Assembly: GCF_037975245.1 (NCBI RefSeq)
Contig: NC_092580.1
Span: forward strand, 28,049,501 to 28,113,500
Source: Apostichopus japonicus
Taxonomy: Eukaryota > Echinodermata > Holothuroidea > Aspidochirotida > Stichopodidae
DNA length: 64,000 nucleotides
Direction of reading: 5' to 3'
Shown: piece by piece, positions 12,419 to 25,500 of the stretch
Layout of the letters: every line of letters begins with the position of its first letter
Position numbering within the stretch: position 1 is the stretch's first letter
Notes under the pieces: generated by a model
The model's input: the letters and a program-made list of their open reading frames with translations, nothing else
Databases searched by the model: none
What the model was told of the DNA's origin: nothing
Made by a program: the position numbers and the translations under genes

Positions 12419-12809
12419 CAGTGGCGGAGCTAGGGGTATTGGTCAGAGGGGCGAGAATGGTCTGTAGGGGCGCTTTGGACATTATCTAAGCGGAGCGCCA
12501 CCACAGGTTGGCGCGGAGCGTACAGAATTTTTTTGAGTATAGATACTCCCTAGATCACCGGAAATGACCCTTTCCTGGCCTTGCTAATTTGCAGATAAAC
12601 GAAGAATAAATAGCCGTTAGAGCATTTTGTCAGGAAATTTCACCAACAAAATGTGACAAATGTCAATAGGTAGATGAGAGCGCAATAAAAAAAGTCAATA
12701 ATCGCGAATAAGTAAAGAGTGGTAAAAAGCTGAAAAGGGCGCCAGCAATCCATTTGAGTCCGTCAGGGGGGCATCCGCCCCCCCTGACTATATGGACGCT
12801 CCGCCACTG
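12419..12809 (+). mobile_element. hAT-type MITE, copy 1 (391 bp)
   Basis: Terminal inverted repeats CAGTGGCGGAGC and GCTCCGCCACTG are flanked by a perfect 8-bp target duplication TCCCCACC (12411-12418 and 12810-12817). CA ends plus an 8-bp duplication are typical of the hAT superfamily. There is no coding capacity. A GC-rich hairpin lies inside at 12490-12522. A near-complete copy in inverse orientation is at 40931-41323. Confidence 0.87.
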
Positions 12810-12817
12810 TCCCCACC

Positions 12818-13802
12818 CTCTTCCCTCCAACCCATCCATATGTCATGCACCGGTAGTAACAGAAAAGCGATGCATTAGTTAACAAGTTCGGTAAGAAGGA
12901 AGAAATGCCACTCTCTACCTTTGTTTAATGAAAGTTATGTTTGCAGTATTTTTAGTGACGACTTAAGTTTCAGAAATGCCATTTGGATGGGTACGCATTG
13001 ACGACGCATGTACGATAACAACACCATCAACCACAACAAGGTGGTCATGGCTAATTAATCGCTATGGCATAATGTAAAGCTTCAGTTCTGGCCAGCCGTA
13101 TATTGCATGCAGTTTTTTGCTTTCGCATGTACCGTACCTGTATGTACAATAATAAATAGCATACAACAAAGTATACGCGTCTGATACACGTAATTCTGTG
13201 GAAGCCTGTAACTCTTCACGCATCAAAGGCCTTGGTTTATTGTCTACCTGGTTTATGTATGCTAGACGTCCGTTTACGACAACAAAGAACAAATTTTTCA
13301 ATTATCGCGAACTTGAGAAAAGGACGTCTACTGAATTTGACTCGTTTCTTCGGTATCGTCTAACTTACAGATCGAAAAGTAACTACTGAACAACGATTTT
13401 CAAGACACCACAGTGTTGTGCCAATTTAGGCTTGCCTAACATCTGTTAGTTTTGCAGTGGCCAGTTGATTGCACAAAAACAAAGGCAACCGCCTGATATA
13501 TTCTATTCCCAATTTAACTTTTGGCGATTGTGCGGCGGGAGCAATAAGAAGTGTGCTCTTGAATAGGTACGTGAATAATATCTAGCCTACTTTAGATAAT
13601 ATCAGAATAATTTGTATTGCAAGTAGTTACCTCAGACGTTCATAAGGTATACTTAGTATAACTAAGTCCAATGTAACACTAACACAGTTAATAATTAATA
13701 TAGGCAAGGGCTAGGCTAAAAGAGGCTGTAATGTGTAAGTGTGAGTAGCCAAATAAGTGTTACCATAATATGACTGAGGCTAACCTAGTTTGCTTAGCCT
13801 AA
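12818..13802. other. Intergenic, no gene seen
   Basis: A somewhat GC-richer patch at 13510-13560 is followed by a donor-like gtacgtg at 13567. It could be an untranslated first exon of the ELAPOR gene, but nothing confirms this. Confidence 0.3.
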
Positions 13803-13819
13803 GCCTAGATTGGTACTAA

Positions 13820-14032
13820 TTTAGAATCCGTACCATTCGACTACCCGTACCATGCATTTAATTCATTTGGAACTCTACCCCGCTTTAATTCATTCCAGCG
13901 AATCATTCACGCGACGTACCTATTCACTGACTGTTATTCTATTGATTTGGGAGACAGAAACCAAGCCGTTATACAGTTGTTATTCTGCCGATTCGAAGTA
14001 AGATTTCCCATTCATATGGTACGGATTCTAAA
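13820..14032. mobile_element. Small TIR element, 213 bp
   Basis: Perfect 17-bp inverted ends: TTTAGAATCCGTACCAT at 13820-13836 and its complement at 14016-14032. A TA lies inside each end, so a Tc1/mariner-type MITE with a TA target is possible. An imperfect direct repeat of about 16 bp (cctagattggtacta / cctagattgagtacta) flanks it. Non-coding. Confidence 0.7.
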
Positions 14033-14529
14033 GTTAGGCCCCTAGATTGAGTACTATCCAATTAGCTTAGCCTGAATATTAAATGGCTCGGTCACAATGA
14101 CACAAAGTTACAACCCTTTGCAGCTTTACATCCATGGAATAAAACTAATTTCATTTTATATGATTCAAACTTGCTAAGAATCCTTATGAAATTTCAAAGT
14201 GAAATAGGTGTTGAATTAATGTTGGAAACATGGAATCGATGTGGGATAATGTAGGTCCAAAATATATTTGATCGTTCTTCTGCTATTTTAATCAATTAGG
14301 CAATATGGAGTTGTTTCCAATCTGTGAAGCAGAAAAACAAGTTTATACGTGCAAAATTTGTTTGTACTCATTCAAATAATGGTGAATCAACAAAGCAATT
14401 GCCATTTTTTCTTTTAAATCATATTTGACATGCAAGCTTTCATTGAAGTCCATAATATACGGACATCTGATGTACGGTATTGTAGTCCATTGTTTGTGAA
14501 CTGCTTTGAGTGCCATGCCATTGGTGAGG

Positions 14530-14838
14530 TTCTATCAAGAACTTGGATCATGTCCCATCCGTCGCCGGTCGGTACATTCCACTATTAAGTAGGGGTGTTC
14601 TGTATTTGTGTAGAATTTAAAACAGTTGTTGTTTTGTCATTCTCAAATTATTATGAGAAGGACACTTCACATCCCTGACCTATTTTAATGTAGTGCATAA
14701 ATTTTATTTATATTATAATTTATGTAACCTATGCCAACCTTTTTTTATTGTTAAACTCAATTTTAACCTATTATGGAATGTTATAGTCCAAAGTAAAACA
14801 ACCTGTGGCGAGTGGGACATGATCCAAGAACTGGAAGG
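14530..14838. repeat. Foldback with about 20-bp inverted arms
   Basis: The left arm near 14537-14557 contains cttggatcatgtccca and is matched in reverse near 14813-14835 (tgggacatgatccaag). The interior is AT-rich and non-coding. It may be a degraded MITE. Confidence 0.55.
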
Positions 14839-16357
14839 TAGTACTGAGCAAACTACTGTGACACTAGTGTAGACATTCATGGGGTCTGTACTCTGTACAT
14901 AGCTAGAGATTATTTTATGGATGAGAAATGAGCAAGATACCACTTTTACCAACCATTCTATACAAATCATCACTTGCTCTTCATATCTTTGAATTATGAT
15001 AGATTCCAAGAAGCACAGGGTAAACAAGTTAACAATTATTCATCATTATGATACATGTAGTAAATTCAAAATTGACAAATTCTACATTGAAATGGATACA
15101 TGTAAGCTAAATTTATAATTTGACATCACTAGTTACAGTCTAAGTGAAAGTTACAGTACTTACTATAAAGTACTTTAAGGAAAATTTGCATGACTTGTAA
15201 GTGAGGGAAAAGGGAAACTGAGAGAGTGTGCTAGCCAACAGAATTTCCAGATTTATTATGTCATTATCCAGTGAGTAATATTTGACTGAAAATTCATCAT
15301 CACTAGGTTACCAACCAGTCTTATCCGATAGGCTTTAACTATGCTGCAATTAGGTATGCAGACCACCATTCTTGTTATTGATTGTGGGGGGGGGGGGGGT
15401 TGGGGGAGGATACAAGTTGCAGTATGTGATGTCATCTTAGGGAATGTCACACTTTCCCTTGAGAATTTCTGAGTAAAATTGAGGTTGCTTAAATGATAAT
15501 AGTTCTGGATCTGCGACTTTTGAAGTAATTTTGTAGAATTTTCAACTGTTGAGGTTTTACTGTACATATATTTTCAGATTAATGAACTAATACTTAACTT
15601 TAAATATTTGGCCACTGAACTCATAAAGCTGATATACGTGACCACATTTTAAATTCTGGAATTGATACTGAGCTGTCAAAATTGATGTTTAGTTTTAGAA
15701 TTCATTTGATTAATTTACCATTTTGAGAATGATATGTAAGAAATCATCCAAATCATAGATGGGCCTTTCTATGTTATGATGTCGATGACAGGTGGGTAAA
15801 TAGCACCCCCGTGTTTGATGAAGATGACAGGTGGGTCTAGTGCACTCACATAGATAAGTTCTCTGAGGCCTTAAGAATGCTTTCAAACATAAAATATGCA
15901 TCTACTTAGGTAAGATTTATTTACTGTAGGTGCAACATATGATACTGCAGGATACAGTATTTCAACATAAAAGATAGACAATGGCACATGTATGGAGAAT
16001 CTTTCTTCTTATTTCCTGTATAAAATATGTCCAAGTTTATCATAGGGACGCAACAGGTGGTTCTTTAATTGTTGCGGCACATGGATAGGGTACAAACTTT
16101 CACTGTGGCCCATCATATCAATTTTCGGGCCTAACCCTGCAGCTGTACTGTAGACCATCACAAAACAAACAGACTTCAAAATCTCTTCGACTCCATATTT
16201 GATTAAAGTTCAAGTTTTTCATTACTTCCTGTTCAGGCATTAGACATGTATGTTAGTAAAAACTGATACTATCACTTCATAGGACTTTACGTCATGTTCA
16301 TGTACTATCATTTCAAGAAGCTTTTTATGAATGATTTTCCCCTTCATTCTCCTCCAG
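14839..16357. other. Intergenic / presumed upstream region of the ELAPOR-like gene
   Basis: AT-rich with a G12-G13 run near 15388-15401 and no recognisable coding. A splice acceptor at 16344-16357 implies at least one untranslated exon and the promoter upstream, position unknown. Confidence 0.4.
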
Positions 16358-16402
16358 GTAGTAGGATTAGTGATAAATCGAGTCTCCTCCTTCATCAAGA
16401 AA

Positions 16403-16534
16403 ATGGCATCAATACGGCTGACAGTCATTCTATCTTTAGCTGTAGTGCTACTCCTGAAGTCAACACAAACTGCTGATGGTGCTGCAAAGAAGAAATCAAA
16501 TCCTGCTGCACCTGTACCTCCTGCATGCACACCG
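16403..16534 (+). CDS. ELAPOR-like coding exon 1 (signal peptide)
   Basis: ATG at 16403. The hydrophobic core LTVILSLAVVLLL is followed by TADGAAKKK, a plausible signal peptidase region. The donor is CCG|gtaagt at 16535, phase 0. The exon itself starts at 16358 after cctccag, so its first 45 bases are 5' UTR. Residues 1-44. Confidence 0.88.
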
Positions 16535-19500
16535 GTAAGTGCTAATAATTATTGGTATTGAACTGATGAATTTATTGCAAGCTCTGAACATGTGTTCAGT
16601 TTATAAAGCTATGAAAAATGGCATTTTCATCTGGCAAAGTCAACAACACTGGATAAAACTTGAAAATCTTTCCAGCCTGTGTTGTTGCAAATATCAATAT
16701 TCAGATACATTGCAACAAGGCAAGCCTCTTGGGCTGTCTGTTTCTTTGATGGGGATTTTTTTCTTGAGTTCTTAAAGTAAGACAGATCCCAGAAGCTGTG
16801 TTTATTGGCGTTTGGGAAAGATGAAAGAAATCTTCCCAGTCAGTTTTTCCGTTGTTCCTTTATTTCTCAGCACTGAATAGAATGTAAGGAAGCTCATTGG
16901 TTCCACAGTGTCTTGGTAGATTGTTTACAGTACTTGGTACCATTGTCATGATACAGAATGTTCTGAAATTTCATTTGTCTGTGGTTTTATTCTACTGTAA
17001 GGTCAATGGGAGATCATTCACAAATTTATGTAATTTGTGCAAAATATATACTGTATATTTCTGATGATGTGATTGACATCATGACCATTATTACCATTAC
17101 ATGTAAACCTGAGCATTTCAAGTTATAAAATATCCAAAGCAAATTTACTGATTTATTATTAATAAAATATCCCAGGTTATTTCATGCAATCTGTCATCCT
17201 TCATAAATAAATGAAGAAATTTGTCAGCATGAGTATCAGGATAATAGATGATAGTTTAAACCAAGGATTTCGTTAAAAAATACTGGAAATAAAATCTTTG
17301 GTTTTTCACTATGTTTACCTGCACAAAGTATAGTGTGGGTGTCTCTCTAGTTTTAATCATTAACATAAAGTTAATAATGTTGTAACCATTCATAATTAAG
17401 TACAAAATGCATTGAAAACGTGATGTTTAATTATTCATAGCAGAGTTCTTTGTGTCATTTGTAGATTCAATGACTTCCAATGTACTGTACAGGTTAACTG
17501 TTTGAATGTGACACATAAATTGGTAATAACTACTTTTGAGGCAGTTTTGTGACAGTAATGTTTCTTGAAAATAAGATATTTAAAAAAAAAAAAAAAAATT
17601 CTTCTTCTTTTTACTTTGGTACACATTTGATAGATGATTAGATAGAACTGTCAAATGAAATTAAAATGCTGAAGGGAAAGAGCTGCATGAATCCAGGAAT
17701 TCATTTGACAGATGGTACAGTACTACTTGTCATTAGGTTTAAATGGGCTACAGTAGGTGTTTGTTGTAGAAGAAAGTCAGTGTTTTGTAAATTACTTTCT
17801 GTCAAATGTTTAAATTTCAGTAAATTATTATTATCCTTTTCTGGGTAGAAAACTTCTTGAGGGCTATACATGACATTTCAGTCAAAGATATTCTAGCTCG
17901 ATACACTTGCTTATTTTACCAGGGTCACCGAGAAGATTAATTCTACAATGATCAACATGCAAAAACCTAGCGGGGTCCTTTTACGAAAGTGTCTAAAAAT
18001 GGCTAAGAACTCCAAATAGAAAGAACATAACATTTATATGATGTGTCCAATTTGGATGGTCTCTTCTTCAGAGATGAGCTTATTTTACCATTTAGCATTG
18101 AGAATTACCAGAACATGGCAGGTTCAAAGTGTATTAATAATTCAGAGGCCAAGTGATATCAAGTATTCAGAATGGAAATTTATAGAGTATATATAGATTG
18201 GAAATTTCAAGAAAGCTCACTCCTTTTGTTCTTCATTTTCCAGGGAGATTTTCATTATGTGTACTCTGAGTGCGACGAGAACCAAGACCGTTGGCGGGTG
18301 GCTGTTCCGAGTACAGACTGCCAGGGGGGCACCGTCCCCGTCCCGAGCAAGGCGCCAAAGTGCGGTGAGTGATCAGAGGAGCATTTTCCAAGAGAGAACA
18401 AAGTTCATAATCTAAATATTATTAATTTTTACTCCATTCCTCACACTTCCTTGTCTCCTCAAAGCACCTGTTCTTTTGCTCTACAGTGTCTAGAGCACTT
18501 TGGTCAAACTTTTAAGGACTGTCACACTGTCCCAAACAGGTACTACTGTCCCCTCTACGAGCAAGCACTCCAGAGTGTGATAGTTGATTGAGCATTTTTA
18601 AGACAGAGTGATGTTACATACAGTACTTTAAATTTAGTTTTAGATTTTGCTGTCGCCTCAACATAAGCAATTAATTGGGTACAGTACAGTACCGTACTAT
18701 GCTGCAGCTTTCAGAGTTATTATATACGGCTGTGTTTGACTACCAGAGCCTGGTAATCAACCTCATAGTACTGTATATGACAGTACATAGTTTGTCCTTG
18801 AGGTTTGGTTAAATGGTGTAACTTATTTAATTATTTTTGTTTACTATATACTTCTTGTTCTTTACTTTGTATCACTGTAATGAACATGTGTGGTAACATT
18901 CACACTTTACCAAAGACTTCCTTGTCAAATAAATTCCTTTTAGGGATCGGTACCTTGTCGAATCACATCTTTTCCTATTGATCTGATTAAAGGATGTTGT
19001 ATATTGTAAGGGTATTACAAATAATACACTATGTCAGTACAGTATATAAAGCATTTAGTGTCACTGTTGGTTTCACTATGTGTTGTACAATGTGTACAGT
19101 ACTGTTGTACTTTGTACTATACCCATGCAGTGCTTCTCATTAAGTATTGACTCCAAACTCTGCCATCTGTTTGGATGTACTGTCAAAGTGAAGAGCTGCA
19201 GAAACTTGCAAAATCCCATTAATGATTGTTAGGGTCATGTTGTGATGGACCAGTGGTAGTCTTCAAGGCACCCATAAATTTCATTATTGTTAAGGAAGAT
19301 GGTATGTTGTCTGAGCATTGCATAATGATCCATTACTTTTATCTATTCATAGGCGTAGGAGCCTAATTTGATTTTTTGGGGGGGGGGGGGCTGTAACGAC
19401 TTGCCCAAAAAATATAACCAAAATTTTCGTTCAACATATGCATATCATATAGGCATTTATCGGTTATTACATCACATGCCAATAACATACAATCATTTTC

Positions 19501-22500
19501 CGTGTTATTACCCTTCCATATTGGTTAGAATTATTGGGGCAGTTGTTACAAATAATGAAAATAATATTATAAGCTTAACCATTGAAAAACACATTACAAA
19601 ATATTTTTCTTTCAGTAGATGCTCGAAAAATTCTCAGCATATTGCCCAAATTTTCACTAAAAATTTAAGCCCATCCCCCCCGTGCCTCCTACGCCTATGG
19701 ATCTATTCCCATTCATCCTGTTCCTGTCTCCTGCTATCTCTAATCTATTGTACCCAGCTTACAATTGGTAACAATACTTTAGTGTTCCTATTGTATTCTG
19801 TGTAGTAGAACTTGGACTGTTGTGAGAGCACTGTAGTTTGTCTCTTTATCATGTTCCTATATATACATGTACAAACCTACTTTGTACATCTTTGTACTGG
19901 GCTATCAATTTGACCATTTTGGGATGTGATACAAGATAAATTGTTATCCCTGCAATGTTGTACATATTGGGTTTTAATTGCAATCATTTCACCATAGGCG
20001 GAGTGTATAGCCTAGTGGTTAACGCCGGCGTCTCCCAGTCATGAGATCCCCGGTTCGATTCCCCGCCGACAGCAAGGTGTGTCGTCTGGCAAGGGTGTTG
20101 TTCAATAACAACTTCCCGACATGGACGTTAAATGGATGTGTGCCGAGAGATTGGCTTCGGTCAGCTTGCGAGTCTATAAGCCTCCATGGCTTCTTTCGCG
20201 AGTTCCTGCTTGCGGGAAGATCACATATACATACATACATACATACATACATACCATTGAATTCTTATCTACTTTCTAAGACACAGTTATCATGCATAGG
20301 AATTGCATCTGCTATAAATGTAGCTCAGTAGCTATCCAGTTTTAACTGTGCAGTAATGTGTTAAGTGACTTCAGCATTCTGTACTTTATATCTGATGATG
20401 TCAATCATGAAAAGCATTTTAAGAAGGTTCAATCTATGTTGTAAATCAATCCAGTTAATATCTGTAAGCACTTGAGAATCCTTCCATTAAGACAAGTACA
20501 GTAATTCACATTCAATATTATATGTGGATATCTCATAAACATTCTGTCCCATACAACCCGATATGAATTGTGGTTGTGCCATACCATACAGTAATCAAAG
20601 GGCTTTGGTAAAAAGTAAGTTGGATTGGTTAGAGATTTTAATCTTAAAAGTGCTGGTAGGTTTCTACGTTGACCAAACTTCCCTCTTGGAGATAAAATAC
20701 TGCACAATTTCCCTGTATGCATAGGTACATGTATGATGAATGGTACTCACAGTACAGTATATACGTTATATACTGTACTTCATATACAGTATTGTCACAT
20801 ACCTACAGTGTGGAGAAGTTGAATAACATTGTTAATTCTACCAGCATCTAGGCGACGATTAAGTCTTAGTCAAAGATTCGGAGTAGTAGCAGGGTAGATA
20901 CAACATAGACAATACATGTACCCAATTAATATACATACTTACTGCAATGAAATATAGACCAGGGTAGATGTAACTTAAACAATACATACTCAATTAATAT
21001 ACATGCCATACCATACCAGGTACTAGCTAATACTGCAATGAAATATAAACCAGGGTAGATACAACTTAAACAGTACATACTCAATTAATATACATGCCAT
21101 ACCATGCCAGGCACTAGCTTACTGCAATGAAATATAAACCAGGGTAGATACAACTTAAACAGTACATACTCAATTAATATACATGCCATACCATGCCAGG
21201 CACTAGCTTACTGCAATGAAATATAAACCAGGGTAGATACAACTTAAACAGTACATACTCAATTAATATACATGCCATACCATACCAGGTACTAGCTTAC
21301 TGCAATGAAACATAGAACAGTGTAGATGTAACTTAAATAGTACATACTCAATTAATATACATGCCATACCATACCAGGTACTAGCTAATACTGCAATGAA
21401 ATATAAACCAGGGTAGATACAACTTAAACAGTACATACTCAATTAATATACATGCCATACCATACCAGGTACTAGCTTACTGCAATGAAATATAGAGCAG
21501 GGTAGATACAACTTAAACAGTACATACTCAACTACTATACATGCCATACCATACCAGGTACAAGCTAATACTGCAATGAAATATAAACCAGGGTAGATAC
21601 AACTTAAACAGTACATACTCAACTAATATACATGCCATACCATACCAGGTACTAGCTAATACTGCAATGAAATATAGAACTTATGATGATGTTCACTTGA
21701 TAAGTGATTTTTGCCTATCAAATGAGAATTTTAATAGAGTTCTGGTTTTGTCTTGGAGAGGGTAAAAGCCGTCTCGCTGCACTGGTAGTATTGATTGACA
21801 GATTCTATGGAATTAGCCGGTTATTGATCGGGCATTATCCCTAATAAATGCAATGTTCTATAGCACACATTGTACAGTACAGTGCCAGTTCTCCAAACAT
21901 TGTGTTCAACTTAGGTAGGAGATTGAATTATTATTTAAAGTCTGGTTTAGCTAAAGTAGTTCTTACCATAGCAGTGAATAAGAGACAAATTACAGTCAAT
22001 CTTAATCTTTAAAGTTTGTGCCTTTTCTCTGCATTGATTGTTTAGACCAAATGTAAGATTTTTCATCAAGTGACGATAAACAGATTTATTGTGGCATCTA
22101 GTACTGTATACGATAGTAAGCAAAGTGAACCCCTTAGAGAGTTGTAATGAGTTGTAAATGTACTTAACTGGTAATTGAAAAGAGTTTTTTCCAGTATATC
22201 AGTGAAGGATGTGAATAGTTGCAATAAATTATAAATAACTGGACTTGACGAAAATACTGTAAAGTAGGTATCATGGTTCAGTCATCTGCAGTATCTAGAC
22301 CAGAAAATCTATATAATGTGAGATTTAATTATTATTTAAGATAGATTTAAAGTTCGTAGCAAAATTCAAGACTGGAAGTACACACAGACCGAAATTATGA
22401 GGCTTAGCGTTTGAGTGTGTGACAACTTACCTTGTAAAAACAATTTCTACAGAAGCATAATGATGACAGATATCATACTAATATCAAGTGACATTTCCCT

Positions 22501-25500
22501 TCAAGGTCCGCTACTTTATTTGTGAGATGGTTTTAGTTTTCTTTATTCAGTAACCTTCAGGGGACAGTATCACTAGGGTTTGTATTTGCCTCTCAACTTG
22601 GACCATAGATCTATAATAAAATGAAACCTCTCTCAGTGTAACTGTCTCAACCACCTCCGGTTTGCCTCTCAGTTCAAACTTGGACCATAGATCTATAATA
22701 AAATGAACCCTCTCTCAGTGTTACTGTCTCAACCACCTCCTCCAGTTTGCCTCTCAATTAAAACTTGGACCATAGATAAATCTATAATAAAATGAACCCT
22801 CTCTCAGTGTAACTGTCTCAACCGCCTACTTCTCCAGTTTGCCTCTCAGTTCAAACTTGGACTGTAGATCTATAATAAATGAACCCTCTCTCAGTGTAAC
22901 TGTAGCTGAACATTTCAACTGCTTCCTTCTCCGACCACCAAAGTCATACTACACCCTTATTCTCTTAAATCTCTTTACTACCATGCCCCCAATCCCCCCC
23001 CCCCCCCCTCTTTCTACTACCATCCTCCATCTCTTAATGTCTCATTCCGTCCAATCTGACTTTCAATTTAGGGCAGATCTTTCATGCTAGTTCTATGGTG
23101 GGGGGAGGAGAGGTGAGGGGAGGGAAAATTGAGTAAGGGTATCGTGATAGAAAAGGTTTTGTATACAGTATGCTACCTTGACGCAGAAAATTTTCTTTCA
23201 TGAAACAATGATTACAATCTTTCCTTCTCTTGGCTTGTACAGTATGTCATTTGTTATTTACTTCTACAGTACAGTACAGTACTGCACTACTCCCACTTAA
23301 ATCTTAAACTACCTTAATAGACAATTGATGAATTAGATACTTTTTTATATATATAATTTTTTTTATATAAAACAAACTGTAAATTGTAAGTAGAAGAATG
23401 TGTTAGCCGGTTATAGCCAGTTCAAGCTCTGTAAGGAGCTCGTTCAGAACAAGTAGCAAGTAGTAACTATCTACAGTAATAATAATAATTTAACCAGTTA
23501 ATGCTACTGTACTTCCCAATCCCCTTTATTCTGCAGATAACTTGTTGTCAGCTGTTGATATTACCTCAGTTTTACTGTTTGACATCAATTAAATATTGAA
23601 CTGCGGGATATTCAATATATTGAATATACCGCAATTAATTTACCCTCTGGCGATTGCCACATGCCCTGACGGTAATTTATATTAATTAATGTTTCTTGGA
23701 GTAATTCGTTGCTTTATGTTGCAAGAGTTACTGAATGTCAAAGGTCAAGCGCTTATTGCATTATCGATAATTTACCATGATAACGTACCGTGTGTTTTGT
23801 ATGGTTGTTTGAGAACATGTTTAATCTTGACATAGGTTTCATATTGCCACATATTAAACGCAGGTGGTTCTGCTTGCAATGTAATATCCTACGTCATGCA
23901 AACACATGCACACAAGAGATGGGGCTGTTTTTGTATTACATTAATGTAAGAATGCCAGGGTATAATTTATCCGATATCACGTCGCACAACGCTATGAAAA
24001 ATGGTCAGATTGCTACAAATCCAAATATGTATTTACGTTTTTTTGTGTTTTTTTTACACAGGAACCATAATAATTTGATTAGTATCAAAATTCAGAACTT
24101 TCAAAATGGTACCTACACAAAATTTGAACGTTAAATTATTCCCATAATTACTAAAAGGAATATCAGCAAAGGTTAGCCTCGCATTTACATAACTGATAAA
24201 CCTCCGATTTGAAGGTGTTTAAGTCACAGTAACAGTCACAGTAACATTAGTGATGTTATCACATAACGGGGTGCTAGTTATATTGCACATTAATTATACA
24301 CAAGTGACTTGTGGGATGGGTACTCCGGTCGTATAGTTTTAGAAATACAGCCGGCTATTAACCAGTTTTATTATGGTGGATACCGTAGGTGGGGGATCTC
24401 TACTAAAAGCCATTTTTATTTTCGTGGCATTTAACAAAAATGTGTTCAAGTCATGATTTTCACAACTTCACAGTTGCCAACGGGGAATATTAAGTACCAG
24501 TGTGAGAAATGAATATGAGATCTGAAGCTACTGTTGTAGGGTGACATTTAGTCAATTCTCTGTTGCGAATTTTGCAATAAACTTGACATCTTTCCCATAA
24601 ATTACAAGGTAAAATTTTTGATGGTCTAACTATGATTGTAAACATTCATAAACAGAGAAACTGGCATTTTTGTACAAAATCGTACAAATTTTAATTTAAA
24701 TCGTACAACTTCTTACAAAATTGTACAAAATCTACCGCATGTTAGTCTGCTACAGTAGTTTGTATGCTTCACTGGATTTGATATTGGCAGAGGAAGATGT
24801 CTCTGTTTGTAATTAAACAAAGACAGAATACTTGAAAAAGATAGATAGCCACACTGTAGGAGACAATAACATGCTACAAATTAGATGCACACGAGTGCAC
24901 ATATTCTTTTAACATCCGCATGGAAGATTGAGATCCTGTAATATATTTTTTGTTTTTTGTGGAACCTTCGATAATTTTGTTTCAGACAAACCTGTGTGTT
25001 GTAGGTACATCTCTCTTTTGCAAGGCATGTGTGTCTTGGGGAGCGGAATAGCTCAGAGATGACGTACAAATGCTTTCCGTCGACAGAAGTATTACTGTAT
25101 TGTGTTGAGTACCTAATGAGAGGAAAATTCGCACAGTGCTTCAAAATTGTCAGATCTACAGTACTTATGCAGAATTATAGTACACACAAATATTGTAAGA
25201 GAAAGATTGATGCATGATTTGTGAATGTGGTTTGCTATTTGAATTCTAACCTCATTGCCAGAGATTGAGCCTTGAAATGTGCCATGCATGATTGTCAACA
25301 CTCCAATGATGGTGTTGAGAAGTGGGGTGTTGAGAAGTGGGGTGTTGGTAGCAATAGAAATACTGTTGATGCAGTAGTGTAGGGCACTAGTGTTACTCAG
25401 TGTGGTGGTGTAGGATTTTGCACACGGCTGGTGCTAAGGTGTATGGCACTGGTGTTGCTCAGTGTGGTGCTGAAGGTTACAGAGTAGACACTGTTGGTGC

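Noticed and set aside
19998-20072. Possible tRNA gene
   Set aside because: A and B boxes are present, but the acceptor stem does not close properly and a SINE body and tail follow.
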